Source: Algibacter pectinivorans
GTDB lineage: Bacteria > Bacteroidota > Bacteroidia > Flavobacteriales > Flavobacteriaceae
Assembly (NCBI RefSeq): GCF_900112595.1
Contig: NZ_FOMI01000008.1
Span: 149,699-213,698 of the forward strand
DNA: 64,000 nt
Direction of reading: 5' to 3'
Of this stretch, positions 8,218-16,080 are shown in pieces. The first letter of the stretch is position 1. Each line of letters opens with the position of its first letter. Position numbers and translations under genes: made by a program. A model generated the notes under the pieces. It saw only the letters and a list, made by a program, of their open reading frames with translations, had not been told where the DNA came from and did no database searches.

Positions 8218-9165
8218 TTACAGCATTTTAGCATTTTCATTAAAAGTATAACCGTTTAAAAGCGATGTTATATCCATAGCGCGTTTCCCGGGAAGTTTAA
8301 TTTCTTTAATAATTATGTAACCATTTGTTACTGCTACCTTTAGTGTTTTCTTTGTAGAAATTATCTTTCCAGCCTCTAAATTATGTTGTTCTTTCTCTTT
8401 TTCTACCTTATATATTTTAATATCTAAAGCCTCATCATCATTTATTAAGGTACACCAAGCAGCAGGATAAGGCGATAAACCTCTAATATGGTTAAAAATA
8501 GCATCCATAGGAGCCTTCCAATCTATCTTGCAGTTGTCCTTATTAAGTTTGTAAGCTGTTTTAATATCACTAGTGTCCTTCTGCTTAATGGTTTCAACCT
8601 TGCCATTTTCAATTAAACCAACCGTTTTTAATACCAACGCGCTTCCAATAGCCATTAGGGTATCATGTAAACTACCAGCATTCTCATCGGGCTTAATAGC
8701 AATGCCCTCTTGCAGAATCATATCGCCCGTATCAATTTTCTCATCAATAAAAAAGGTAGAAACCCCAGTTTTAGTTTCACCATTTATAATAGCCCAATTT
8801 ATTGGCGCTGCACCTCGGTAATTAGGAAGTAGTGATGCATGTAAGTTAAACGTACCATATTCTGGCATTTGCCAAACCTGTTTTGGTAACATTCTAAACG
8901 CTACAACTATTTGTAAGTTAGCATTAAGGGCTTTTAATTCAGCAAGAAAGGCTTCGTTTTTTAAATTAGTAGGCTGTAAAATTGTTAAATCTTGCGATTT
9001 GGCATATTGCTTTACAGCACTCTCATTAAGTTTTCTGCCACGTCCAGCAGGTTTGTCTGGTGCAGTAATAACACCAACTATATTATAATTATGTTCTACT
9101 AATGTTTGTAATGTGGCAACGGCAAAATCTGGTGTGCCCATAAAAACAATTCTTAAATCTTTCAT
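8218..9165 (-). CDS. fmt: Methionyl-tRNA formyltransferase
   Basis: The 315-residue enzyme formylates Met on initiator tRNA using 10-formyl-tetrahydrofolate. The N-terminal formyltransferase domain starts RIVFMGTPDFAV and carries the folate/catalytic signature FNLHASLLPNYRGAAP (Asn and His of N-x-H) and the catalytic aspartate in KIDTGDMI. The C-terminal tRNA-binding OB-like domain runs from about residue 205 (NCKIDWKAPMDAIFNHIRGLSPYPAAW) to the end. Length is normal. Many Bacteroidota carry fmt apart from def, as here. Confidence 0.97.
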   Translation of the reverse strand: MKDLRIVFMGTPDFAVATLQTLVEHNYNIVGVITAPDKPAGRGRKLNESAVKQYAKSQDLTILQPTNLKNEAFLAELKALNANLQIVVAFRMLPKQVWQMPEYGTFNLHASLLPNYRGAAPINWAIINGETKTGVSTFFIDEKIDTGDMILQEGIAIKPDENAGSLHDTLMAIGSALVLKTVGLIENGKVETIKQKDTSDIKTAYKLNKDNCKIDWKAPMDAIFNHIRGLSPYPAAWCTLINDDEALDIKIYKVEKEKEQHNLEAGKIISTKKTLKVAVTNGYIIIKEIKLPGKRAMDITSLLNGYTFNENAKML

Positions 9166-9183
9166 TTTTTTCTTTTATATTTT

Positions 9184-9275
9184 GGCGTTACCCATAAAGG
9201 GTCGGGCTTTCCAATACAAGTCCTCGCACTTCCTTCGTCAGGCTGTGGGCTATCCTTTTCAATCCCTAACGCGGG
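9184..9275 (+). repeat. Dispersed intergenic repeat, copy A
   Basis: This is one of five related copies in the window (others at 12506-12597, 22719-22880, 33994-34077, 58019-58130). The ends are GGCGTTACCC and CCCTAACGCGGG, so GCGTTA pairs with TAACGC. Inside are an ACCC...GGGT mini-hairpin, a GTCGGGCT block, CAAGTCCTCGCAC and GGCTGTGGGCTATCC. It sits between two minus-strand genes, upstream of fmt. A small open frame across it (9113-9307) is judged spurious. Confidence 0.85.
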
Positions 9276-9369
9276 TATGTTTGCTTAATTCTGTCTTTTT
9301 ATTTTAAAAAAATAGTATTCTTACTGTGGTTCGTTTATTATGTAAATAAGCTTTTTTTTCGACTATAGT

Positions 9370-9828
9370 TTACTGTTTTAAGAGCTCTTTAAAGCGTTTT
9401 AAAAGTTTTTTATCTTCTTGCTGTACCACATATACTATTAGAATATAAAGTATTGGGAATAAAAAGAAAAATGCTACTGGAATTCCTAAATTAAAAATAA
9501 ACTCAATTAATAACATTCCAATAGGAGGTAAAAGTAAATACATTAACCAGTATTTACTTTTAGTAGTTAAATTTATTTCTGTTTCAAAATCATTTATTGC
9601 TTTTAATGTACCCGTAGCAATAATATCGCTTTTGGTGTTTGCGTAATGCGTATCAAATAAACGGCTAGAGCCAAACGAAAAATTTAAACTAATTATAAAA
9701 CTATCTTCTGATAGCCACTTAAAGTGAATTTTTTTCTCCTTGGAATCGATTATTTGTTTTAACGTCTTAATACCTACGTTAACTTTAATCCTCTCATTTT
9801 TAGGTTTAATGTGTTTAAAAATAGTCAT
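9370..9828 (-). CDS. Hypothetical membrane protein
   Basis: I do not recognise this 152-residue protein. Residues 1-90 are polar and probably form beta structure (MTIFKHIKPKNERIKVNVG...). Residues about 93-135 hold two hydrophobic segments, YWLMYLLLPPIGMLLIEFIF and a second one around VAFFFLFPILYILIVYVV, followed by a short charged tail KKLLKRFKELLKQ. It therefore looks like a small inner-membrane protein with a cytoplasmic or periplasmic N-terminal domain. It lies alone upstream of repeat copy A and fmt on the same strand. Confidence 0.6.
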   Translation of the reverse strand: MTIFKHIKPKNERIKVNVGIKTLKQIIDSKEKKIHFKWLSEDSFIISLNFSFGSSRLFDTHYANTKSDIIATGTLKAINDFETEINLTTKSKYWLMYLLLPPIGMLLIEFIFNLGIPVAFFFLFPILYILIVYVVQQEDKKLLKRFKELLKQ

Positions 9829-9945
9829 TTAGTTTACGTTCTTGCTATGGTATTAAAATTAGCAACTTTAAAATGGTTTTTAAAGTTAATTTCCAGCGTT
9901 AAACGAAGGTATTAGAAAGTTTTTACAAAGTCAAATAACTCACAC

Positions 9946-11853
9946 CTATAAATGGCTTAATTTATAAGTATTTGTTGGTGTAATTACAATTATTTGGTGT
10001 TCTAATAATAATTTTAGTACAGGTTTTAAAGCCTCCTGCTCACATTGTAATTGTTTTACCATAGCGCGCGACGATTGGTCGCCATTTTCAAGCAACTCAA
10101 TAATACGTTTTTTAAGCGTTTTACCATCTGCAGGCTTTTTTTTATCATGCTTGGCTTGTATACACACCGAGCAAATGCCACAGTTTTCAGCATCGGTTTC
10201 ACCAAAATAGGAGAGTAGCTGTATACTTTTACAAACCAATTCGTTTTCAACATAATCTAACATGGCTTTTACTTGCCCTTGTTTTAATTTATTTTGTTGC
10301 TCGATAGTTTTAGCTATTCGGTTTATGGTTTTATCATCTTCCCGAGGTTCAATAAACGTAACTTGTGCATCGGTTTTTGCTAGGTTTAATGTAATAATCT
10401 CGTCCTTTTCTAATTCTTGTAATATATTGGTTAATCTGCCCTCGGATATGGCTGCTTTTTCGCAAATCTTTTTAAGATCTATTTTTGTAACATGATCGAA
10501 CACACCGCCATAAAGGCGTAAAATAGATTTTACTATAATTCCGAAATTTTGGTGCGTCTCCAAATAGTTAAACAAGGCTTTGTTTGAAATTATAAATTGT
10601 ACGGTTACCTTGTTTTTAAATTGTTTGGATAAGGTTATTATGCTATTTCTGTCTAATATTAACAAGGCATTATAACAGGTTATAGCACTAAATTTATAGG
10701 TTTTACAAAAGGTATTAAAATCGAAATCGAAGGTTAAATATTCGCCTTCGCCATACGATATTTGAAAATAGTTGCACAACTTTCTATACACTTGTTTTAC
10801 CAAGCTTACCGTAGGTAACACACTTAAAAATTGGTTTTTAACCAAAGCTTTATCGCTATCGTTTTTTAAAATTACAGCAAAAGCTTTGTCGCCGTTTCGT
10901 CCTACACGACCAGCTTCTTGAAAATAACTCTCAATACTTTCGGGTAAAGTAAGATGAATAACGGTTTTTACATCGGGCTTATCTATGCCCATACCAAAGG
11001 CATTGGTGGCTACCATAACTTGTTTTTGGTTGTTTAACCAAGCCGCCATGTTTGCATCTTTCTCAACATTTGAAAGTCCGCCGTGATAATGCGTAGCAGT
11101 AATTTTTTTAGAACTTAAAAAGGCACTTATATCTAGCGTTTGTTTTCGGTTACGAACATAGATTATAGACGATGCACTGTTTTTTTTTAATATGGTTTCT
11201 AGCCTATAATATTTATCGTTTTCATGAAAAACCATATACGCCAAATTTGGCCTATAAAACGATTGTTTAAATATTTTAGGATCTATAAAATCCAACTCGT
11301 TTACAATATCTTGTACCACTTCTGGTTTTGCCGAAGCGGTTAAGGCTACCACATTTACACTGGGTTGTAGTTGGCGTAATAACGTAATGTTTTTGTATGC
11401 TGGCCTAAAATCGCTGCCCCATTGCGAGATGCAATGCGCCTCGTCTACAGCTATTAAGTTTACCGGCATTTGTTGTATACGGCTTTGTACCAACTCTTGT
11501 TGCAAGCGCTCTGGCGATAGGTATAAAAACTTGTAGTTACCGTAAATGCAATTATCTAAAAGGGTGTCAAGCTCTTTATACGTTATGCCGCTAGTAATAG
11601 CCATGGCTTTTATACCTTTGTTATTTAAGGCTAAAACCTGGTCTTTCATTAATGCTATTAACGGCGAAACGACTATGCAAATCCCTTTTTTTGCCAAAGC
11701 TGGTATTTGGAAGCACATCGATTTTCCGCCACCTGTTGGTAGTAATACAAAAGTGTCTTCGCCTGCAATAACTGCATTAATTATGGCTTCTTGTTGCGGC
11801 CTAAAACTTGTGTATTTCCAATAGCGTTCTAATATGTAAATGGGATGTTCCAT
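9946..11853 (-). CDS. recQ: RecQ-family ATP-dependent DNA helicase
   Basis: The 635-residue superfamily 2 helicase unwinds DNA 3' to 5' in repair and recombination. It shows motif 0 FRPQQEAII, Walker A LLPTGGGKSMCFQ, DEAH box VDEAHCISQWGSDFRP, motif V ATNAFGMGIDKPDVKTVIH and motif VI QEAGRVGRNGD. The zinc-binding cysteines follow (CKS... ENCGICSVC). The C-terminal part after about residue 570 is a short helical region rather than a clear HRDC domain, so this is the shorter RecQ type common in Bacteroidota. Its start lies one base past the stop of the upstream AAA ATPase gene, so the two form an operon. Confidence 0.92.
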   Translation of the reverse strand: MEHPIYILERYWKYTSFRPQQEAIINAVIAGEDTFVLLPTGGGKSMCFQIPALAKKGICIVVSPLIALMKDQVLALNNKGIKAMAITSGITYKELDTLLDNCIYGNYKFLYLSPERLQQELVQSRIQQMPVNLIAVDEAHCISQWGSDFRPAYKNITLLRQLQPSVNVVALTASAKPEVVQDIVNELDFIDPKIFKQSFYRPNLAYMVFHENDKYYRLETILKKNSASSIIYVRNRKQTLDISAFLSSKKITATHYHGGLSNVEKDANMAAWLNNQKQVMVATNAFGMGIDKPDVKTVIHLTLPESIESYFQEAGRVGRNGDKAFAVILKNDSDKALVKNQFLSVLPTVSLVKQVYRKLCNYFQISYGEGEYLTFDFDFNTFCKTYKFSAITCYNALLILDRNSIITLSKQFKNKVTVQFIISNKALFNYLETHQNFGIIVKSILRLYGGVFDHVTKIDLKKICEKAAISEGRLTNILQELEKDEIITLNLAKTDAQVTFIEPREDDKTINRIAKTIEQQNKLKQGQVKAMLDYVENELVCKSIQLLSYFGETDAENCGICSVCIQAKHDKKKPADGKTLKKRIIELLENGDQSSRAMVKQLQCEQEALKPVLKLLLEHQIIVITPTNTYKLSHL

Positions 11854-11854
11854 A

Positions 11855-12394
11855 CTACATATTAACGGTGTTTAAAATAAAATCTGTACGTTCTTTAACG
11901 GTACCAAAAGGTACATCAATAAGTTTGTAATTAAAGGATTTGTAGGTGTTAACTAGGTGGTCGTGTATTTGTTGTGCTTGATCGAAGGTTTCGTAGCGCT
12001 CGTTGTCGCTTGTGTAAATAGCTTCCCAGGGTTTTAATATAAAAACCAAATTGTAAACGGCTTTTTTACAAGTTTGCACAAAGTTTTCGGGGTAAGTGTC
12101 TCCAATAAAATCCATATAGGCAAGTACATCGTGCACACCACGATCAAAAAAAACGGTTTGGTTTTTATAGAGGTCGGCTTCTAAAAATTGTTGCTGCCTG
12201 CCTTGTAAAAGGCGTTCGCTAAATAATAAAGGGTTGGTTAAAAATAGTTGGTCTACACCATCCTTTTTAGCATCTAGGGTTACTTGTCGCGAAATTTCTT
12301 CGAGACAAATATGGCCTTGTTGTATTAATGCGTTAATTAAAGTAGATTTTCCGGTTCCGGGACCACCTGTAATTACTATTTTGTTTGTGCTCAA
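11855..12394 (-). CDS. AAA_28-type ATPase / predicted nucleotide kinase
   Basis: The 179-residue P-loop protein has Walker A GGPGTGKSTLINAL near residue 12, a following EEISRQV (as in NadR-like and Ttd14-like proteins), and the aspartate-rich FFDRGVHDVLAYMDF segment in the position of a kinase lid or substrate site. It fits Pfam AAA_28. Relatives include NadR kinase domains, but no adenylyltransferase domain is present, so the substrate is unknown. It is co-transcribed with recQ (one-base gap), which hints at a link to nucleotide or DNA metabolism; this is inference. Confidence 0.8.
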   Translation of the reverse strand: MSTNKIVITGGPGTGKSTLINALIQQGHICLEEISRQVTLDAKKDGVDQLFLTNPLLFSERLLQGRQQQFLEADLYKNQTVFFDRGVHDVLAYMDFIGDTYPENFVQTCKKAVYNLVFILKPWEAIYTSDNERYETFDQAQQIHDHLVNTYKSFNYKLIDVPFGTVKERTDFILNTVNM

Positions 12395-12505
12395 TGCTGT
12401 TTTATTTGCCGTAAAAATCGGAATTTTAATGATGAAAAAAAAGTAGAAGCCTAACTATTGTATATAGGCTGTGGTTTTTGGCACTGTATTTTGCTGGCGT
12501 ATAGT

Positions 12506-12597
12506 TGCGCTAGGGGTTGTAGTGGATAGCCCACAGCCCGACGTAGGAGGTGCGAGGACTTGAAATGAAAAACCCGACCCCTTTTTGGGTAGCGCCC
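12506..12597 (-). repeat. Dispersed intergenic repeat, copy B
   Basis: Read on the minus strand this copy starts GGGCGCTACCC and ends CCCCTAGCGCAA, with the shared core CAAGTCCTCGCACCTCC and CGGGCTGTGGGCTATCC. The ends pair as GCGCTA/TAGCGC. It lies between the divergent AAA ATPase and DUF493 genes. Confidence 0.9.
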
Positions 12598-12638
12598 AAA
12601 TAATAATATTTAATGTTTTTAAATGTGGTTTGCTGCCG

Positions 12639-12646
12639 TATATTTG
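12639..12646 (+). promoter_or_regulatory. -7 box of DUF493 gene
   Basis: TATATTTG matches the Bacteroidota -7 element 18 bases before the ATG at 12664. No good -33 TTTG is seen at the expected distance, so this is tentative. Confidence 0.4.
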
Positions 12647-12663
12647 TAGTTTAATTTATAATT

Positions 12664-12957
12664 ATGAGCACACCTCCAAATTCTGAAGAGTTTTACAAAA
12701 AGTTAAAAATCCAATTAGAAGATACCTCGCTTTGGCCTAGTGAGTATTTGTATAAATTTATTGTAATTTCTGATAAGGAAAAGATAGAGCAAATAGAATC
12801 TATTTTTAACTATTTAGGCGCTGTTATTGAAACTAAGGAGTCTAAAAACGGTAAGTATACTAGTGTTTCTATTAATGTTACCATGAAAAACCCCGATGCT
12901 GTTATTACTAAATACAAAGAAGTTGCAGAAAAGGTTGAGGGTGTGATTAGTCTTTAG
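12664..12957 (+). CDS. DUF493 family protein
   Basis: The 97-residue protein matches DUF493 (YbeD-like), a ferredoxin-like small domain. The pattern is an N-terminal helix EEFYKKLKIQLEDT, the phrase WPSEYLYKFIV, a helix KIEQIESIFN, the strand YTSVSINVTMKNPDAVI and the closing helix YKEVAEKVEGVISL. These proteins resemble ACT-like regulatory domains, but no ligand or role is known here. It stands 67 bases before the DUF4290 gene on the same strand. Confidence 0.85.
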   Translation: MSTPPNSEEFYKKLKIQLEDTSLWPSEYLYKFIVISDKEKIEQIESIFNYLGAVIETKESKNGKYTSVSINVTMKNPDAVITKYKEVAEKVEGVISL

Positions 12958-13024
12958 TTTTTTTTCGTATTTTGCGCATGCATAGAATACTACATGCAAA
13001 AACATATAACTCTACACATTTATT

Positions 13025-13675
13025 TTGATAGATAATTTAGAATACAACACCGAGCGTGAACATTTAATTATTCCTGAGTATGGTCGCCATATGCAAAAAA
13101 TGATTAACCATGCTAAAACACTTGAAACAAAAGAGGAACGTAATAAGGTAGCTAAGGCTATTATTGCCGTAATGGGTAATATGCAACCGCACTTAAGAGA
13201 TGTTCCAGATTTTCAGCATAAACTTTGGGATCAGCTTTTTATAATGTCTAATTTTGAATTGGATGTTGATTCGCCTTACGAAATTCCTACCAAGGAAATT
13301 TACGAAGAGCGTCCTGAACCATTGGAATATCCACAAAATTTTCCAAAATATCGTTTTTACGGAAACAATATTAAAACCATGATTGATGTGGCAAATACCT
13401 GGGAAGAGGGCGAGCTTAAAGAGGCTTTAACGTTTACTATTGCCAACCACATGAAAAAGTGTTTTTTAAATTGGAATAAGGACACCGTTGAGGATGCTGT
13501 TATTTTTGACCATTTATACGAGCTTTCTGGTGGTAAATTAAACTTAAAGAGCTCAGATGAGGATTTATCAGACTCTACAAGCTTATTGCGTACTAAAGGG
13601 AAATACTCTAACAACAATAATAAGAAATCGCACCAGAAAAAGAATTCTAATAACCGTCAAAGAAAACGCTACTAA
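13025..13675 (+). CDS. DUF4290 family protein
   Basis: The 216-residue protein matches DUF4290, found in Bacteroidota: LEYNTEREHLIIPEYGRHMQ at the start, then NMQPHLRDVPDFQHKLWDQL and YRFYGNNIKTMID. The last 45 residues are low-complexity and rich in Asn, Lys and Ser (NNNNKKSHQKK), suggesting a disordered, perhaps nucleic-acid-contacting tail. No ATG lies in frame upstream; the TTG at 13025 directly precedes the conserved start of the family and is taken as the start codon. murA follows 7 bases after the stop, so the two are probably co-transcribed. Function unknown. Confidence 0.85.
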   Translation: MIDNLEYNTEREHLIIPEYGRHMQKMINHAKTLETKEERNKVAKAIIAVMGNMQPHLRDVPDFQHKLWDQLFIMSNFELDVDSPYEIPTKEIYEERPEPLEYPQNFPKYRFYGNNIKTMIDVANTWEEGELKEALTFTIANHMKKCFLNWNKDTVEDAVIFDHLYELSGGKLNLKSSDEDLSDSTSLLRTKGKYSNNNNKKSHQKKNSNNRQRKRY

Positions 13676-13682
13676 TCAAAGC

Positions 13683-14993
13683 ATGGGAACATTCAAAATT
13701 GAAGGTGGTCACCAACTAAAAGGAAAAATACAACCTCAAGGTGCCAAAAACGAAGCATTACAAATTTTATGTGCTGTGTTACTAACTCCAGAACTTGTAA
13801 CAATTAATAATATCCCAGATATTGTTGATGTAAATAAACTAATAAGCTTATTAAAAAAGTTAGGTGTAAAGGTAGAAAAACTAGCAAAAGGCTCTTATAC
13901 CTTTAAGGCAGATAATGTTGATTTAGACTACTTAGAGTCCGATCAATTTAAAATTGATGGTCGTGGTTTACGCGGTTCTATAATGATTGTTGGCCCTTTA
14001 TTAGCACGTTTTGGTAGAGGATATATTCCTAAACCTGGAGGCGATAAAATTGGTAGACGACGTTTAGATACTCATTTTGAAGGTTTAATAAAACTTGGTG
14101 CTAAATTTGGTTACAGCAAAGAGGAGCAGTTTTATGGTGTTGAAGCTAAAAGACTTAAAGGTACTTACATGTTGCTTGAAGAGGCTTCTGTAACTGGAAC
14201 TGCTAATATTTTGATGGCTGCTGTGTTAGCAGAAGGCCAAACCACTATATACAACGCAGCTTGCGAACCGTATTTGCAACAACTTTGTAAAATGCTAAAT
14301 AGAATGGGCGCCAAAATTAGTGGTGTGGGTTCTAATATGTTAATTGTTGATGGTGTTGATAGTTTAGGTGGTACCGAGCATAGAATGCTTCCTGATATGA
14401 TTGAAATAGGAAGTTGGATAGGGCTTGCTGCTATGACAAAAAGTGAGCTTACCATTACAAATGTATCTTGGAATGATTTAGGAATAATTCCTGAAACGTT
14501 TAGAAAATTAGGTATTACGGTTGAAAAACAAGGTGATGATATTCATATTCCTGCGCATACAGATGGTTATGAAATACAAAGCTTTATTGACGGGTCTATA
14601 TTAACTATTTCTGATGCGCCTTGGCCAGGATTTACACCAGATTTACTAAGTATTATTTTGGTTGTTGCTACCCAAGCTAGAGGTAGTGTTTTAATACACC
14701 AAAAAATGTTTGAAAGTCGCTTATTCTTTGTGGATAAGTTAATAGACATGGGCGCAAAAATTATTCTTTGCGATCCGCATCGCGCTACTGTTATTGGTCA
14801 CGATTATAAATCGACTTTAAAGGCTACTACCATGACATCGCCAGATATTCGTGCTGGAGTTTCATTGTTAATTGCTGCACTTTCTGCAAAGGGAACCTCT
14901 ACAATTCAAAATATAGAACAAATTGATCGTGGTTACGAGAATATTGACGAAAGATTAAGAGCAATTGGAGCTAGAATAGAGCGTATAAACTAG
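13683..14993 (+). CDS. murA: UDP-N-acetylglucosamine 1-carboxyvinyltransferase
   Basis: MurA (436 residues) transfers enolpyruvate from PEP to UDP-GlcNAc, the first committed step of peptidoglycan synthesis in the cytoplasm. The start chosen is the ATG at 13683 (MGTFKIEGGHQLKG); an upstream frame extension overlaps DUF4290 and is not used. Landmarks are PQGAKNEALQIL (the PEP-binding KN), RGSIMIVGPLLARFGRG, and the active-site loop KPGGDKIGRRRLDTH. In most MurA the loop reads GGCxIG and its Cys is alkylated by fosfomycin; here residue 121 is Asp. Asp variants (as in mycobacteria and chlamydiae) are active and fosfomycin-insensitive. The gene converges with the next gene, leaving one base between the stops. 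Confidence 0.96.
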   Translation: MGTFKIEGGHQLKGKIQPQGAKNEALQILCAVLLTPELVTINNIPDIVDVNKLISLLKKLGVKVEKLAKGSYTFKADNVDLDYLESDQFKIDGRGLRGSIMIVGPLLARFGRGYIPKPGGDKIGRRRLDTHFEGLIKLGAKFGYSKEEQFYGVEAKRLKGTYMLLEEASVTGTANILMAAVLAEGQTTIYNAACEPYLQQLCKMLNRMGAKISGVGSNMLIVDGVDSLGGTEHRMLPDMIEIGSWIGLAAMTKSELTITNVSWNDLGIIPETFRKLGITVEKQGDDIHIPAHTDGYEIQSFIDGSILTISDAPWPGFTPDLLSIILVVATQARGSVLIHQKMFESRLFFVDKLIDMGAKIILCDPHRATVIGHDYKSTLKATTMTSPDIRAGVSLLIAALSAKGTSTIQNIEQIDRGYENIDERLRAIGARIERIN

Positions 14994-14994
14994 T

Positions 14995-15222
14995 TTACGA
15001 CGCTTTGAAGTTAGAATGTACTACGGTTAAATTTGGCTGAAATTCGTTTTCGTTTTCTTGGTCGTTTCTTAATGTTTCAACATAATCTTTTAGAATAGAT
15101 AGTGGTATGTTTATGCATTGTGCTGTACTTATATGTCGTTTAAATTCTATCTCTAGCATTTCATCTTTTTTATTAAAATTAATATTTTTAATAACTGAAG
15201 GTTTTAAGTTTAGGCGTATCAT
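14995..15222 (-). CDS. Small hypothetical protein
   Basis: I do not recognise this protein of about 75 residues. It begins MIRLNLKPSVIKNINFNKK and has alternating polar and hydrophobic residues (MLEIEFKRHISTAQC) followed by a helix ILKDYVETLRNDQENENEF. An upstream in-frame ATG would add 22 residues (end 15288), but that stretch looks like leader DNA, so the shorter form is preferred. The stop codons of murA and this gene are almost back to back. It is probably a small cytoplasmic protein. Confidence 0.5.
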   Translation of the reverse strand: MIRLNLKPSVIKNINFNKKDEMLEIEFKRHISTAQCINIPLSILKDYVETLRNDQENENEFQPNLTVVHSNFKAS

Positions 15223-15407
15223 AACTATTTGGTAATTAATGGGTTTAGTGTAAATATAGGCCAAAATCTGGATTCGTAAAATACGCATAAGTACGTATTT
15301 TATGTTTTTCAGCGTTTAAAATAATAATGAAAACCCAATAAAATTAGGGTTTAAAGATGTTTTTATTGATAATGTGTTTGCTTAGGTTTAGGCAAAAAAA
15401 AAGAGTT

Positions 15408-16061
15408 TTACCTGAGGTGTTTTGAAATGCTTTTTAATACAACTTGCGCCGCAATATCATTTCCCTTTTTAGAAGGAAGGAAATTATCATCGCCGTAATA
15501 GTCAAATTTCTTAGTTTTATCGAAGTACGATTTCCATACCTGTCCTACAGGGCATAATACATCATCGTTGGTTTCTGAAACAAGTTGGTAATTTAGTATT
15601 TCGGTATCGAATGTAATAAAGTGATCTAGAGTTGGCCAGCACATAAAAAAGGCCAATATTACACTGTTTTCTTTACAAAGTTTACTATACCTGTTACTGT
15701 AATCGACTAAATTATCGTAACTATTAATGCGATTAGTGGGGTTTTGTTGAATAACAACCACATCATAAACCTTACTGCTTATTAAACTTTGTACACCACT
15801 TTTATTCCAATGGTCGGAATAATTGTAGTTTGAAGTAGCAATCATTTTAGTTTCTATGGTATAACCAGAATACTTCGCTTTTTTCTTTACCGCAGCGGGT
15901 AGATTGTGAGTAGAAATAATATCGTTACCAATAAAAAGAATTTTATGAATATCTTCTTTTTTCTTTAATCTGTCTATCTCATTATTTTGACTACTAACAT
16001 TTAAGATAACACACAAACAAAACAGTGTTGTAAAGCAATACTTTAAAAAACGATATGGCAT
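15408..16061 (-). CDS. SGNH-hydrolase-like secreted protein lacking usual catalytic residues
   Basis: The start is taken as the ATG at 16061, giving MPYRFLKYCFTTLFCLCVIL, a signal peptide ending near VSSQ. An upstream start would overlap the peptidase gene. The 217-residue chain resembles GDSL/SGNH proteins of the GNSLT type: ILFIGNDIISTHNLPAAVKKK (block I), YDVVVIQQNP (strand before block III), ILAFFMCWPT, and the closing FLPSKKGNDIAAQVVLK (block V). The block I Ser is replaced by Asp (GND) and the block V D-x-x-H has Leu where His is expected. The fold is therefore likely kept but esterase chemistry may be lost. It lies 19 bases downstream of the M1-like peptidase gene and is probably co-transcribed with it. 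Confidence 0.6.
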   Translation of the reverse strand: MPYRFLKYCFTTLFCLCVILNVSSQNNEIDRLKKKEDIHKILFIGNDIISTHNLPAAVKKKAKYSGYTIETKMIATSNYNYSDHWNKSGVQSLISSKVYDVVVIQQNPTNRINSYDNLVDYSNRYSKLCKENSVILAFFMCWPTLDHFITFDTEILNYQLVSETNDDVLCPVGQVWKSYFDKTKKFDYYGDDNFLPSKKGNDIAAQVVLKSISKHLR

Positions 16062-16080
16062 TTGTTTTATGAGTACGTTG

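Noticed and set aside
9113..9307. Small + strand open frame across repeat copy A
   Set aside because: It starts inside fmt on the other strand and runs through the dispersed repeat; its sequence follows the repeat, not a protein family.
13557..13682. Upstream extension of murA
   Set aside because: It overlaps the DUF4290 coding sequence and has no MurA similarity; the ATG at 13683 gives the normal MurA start.
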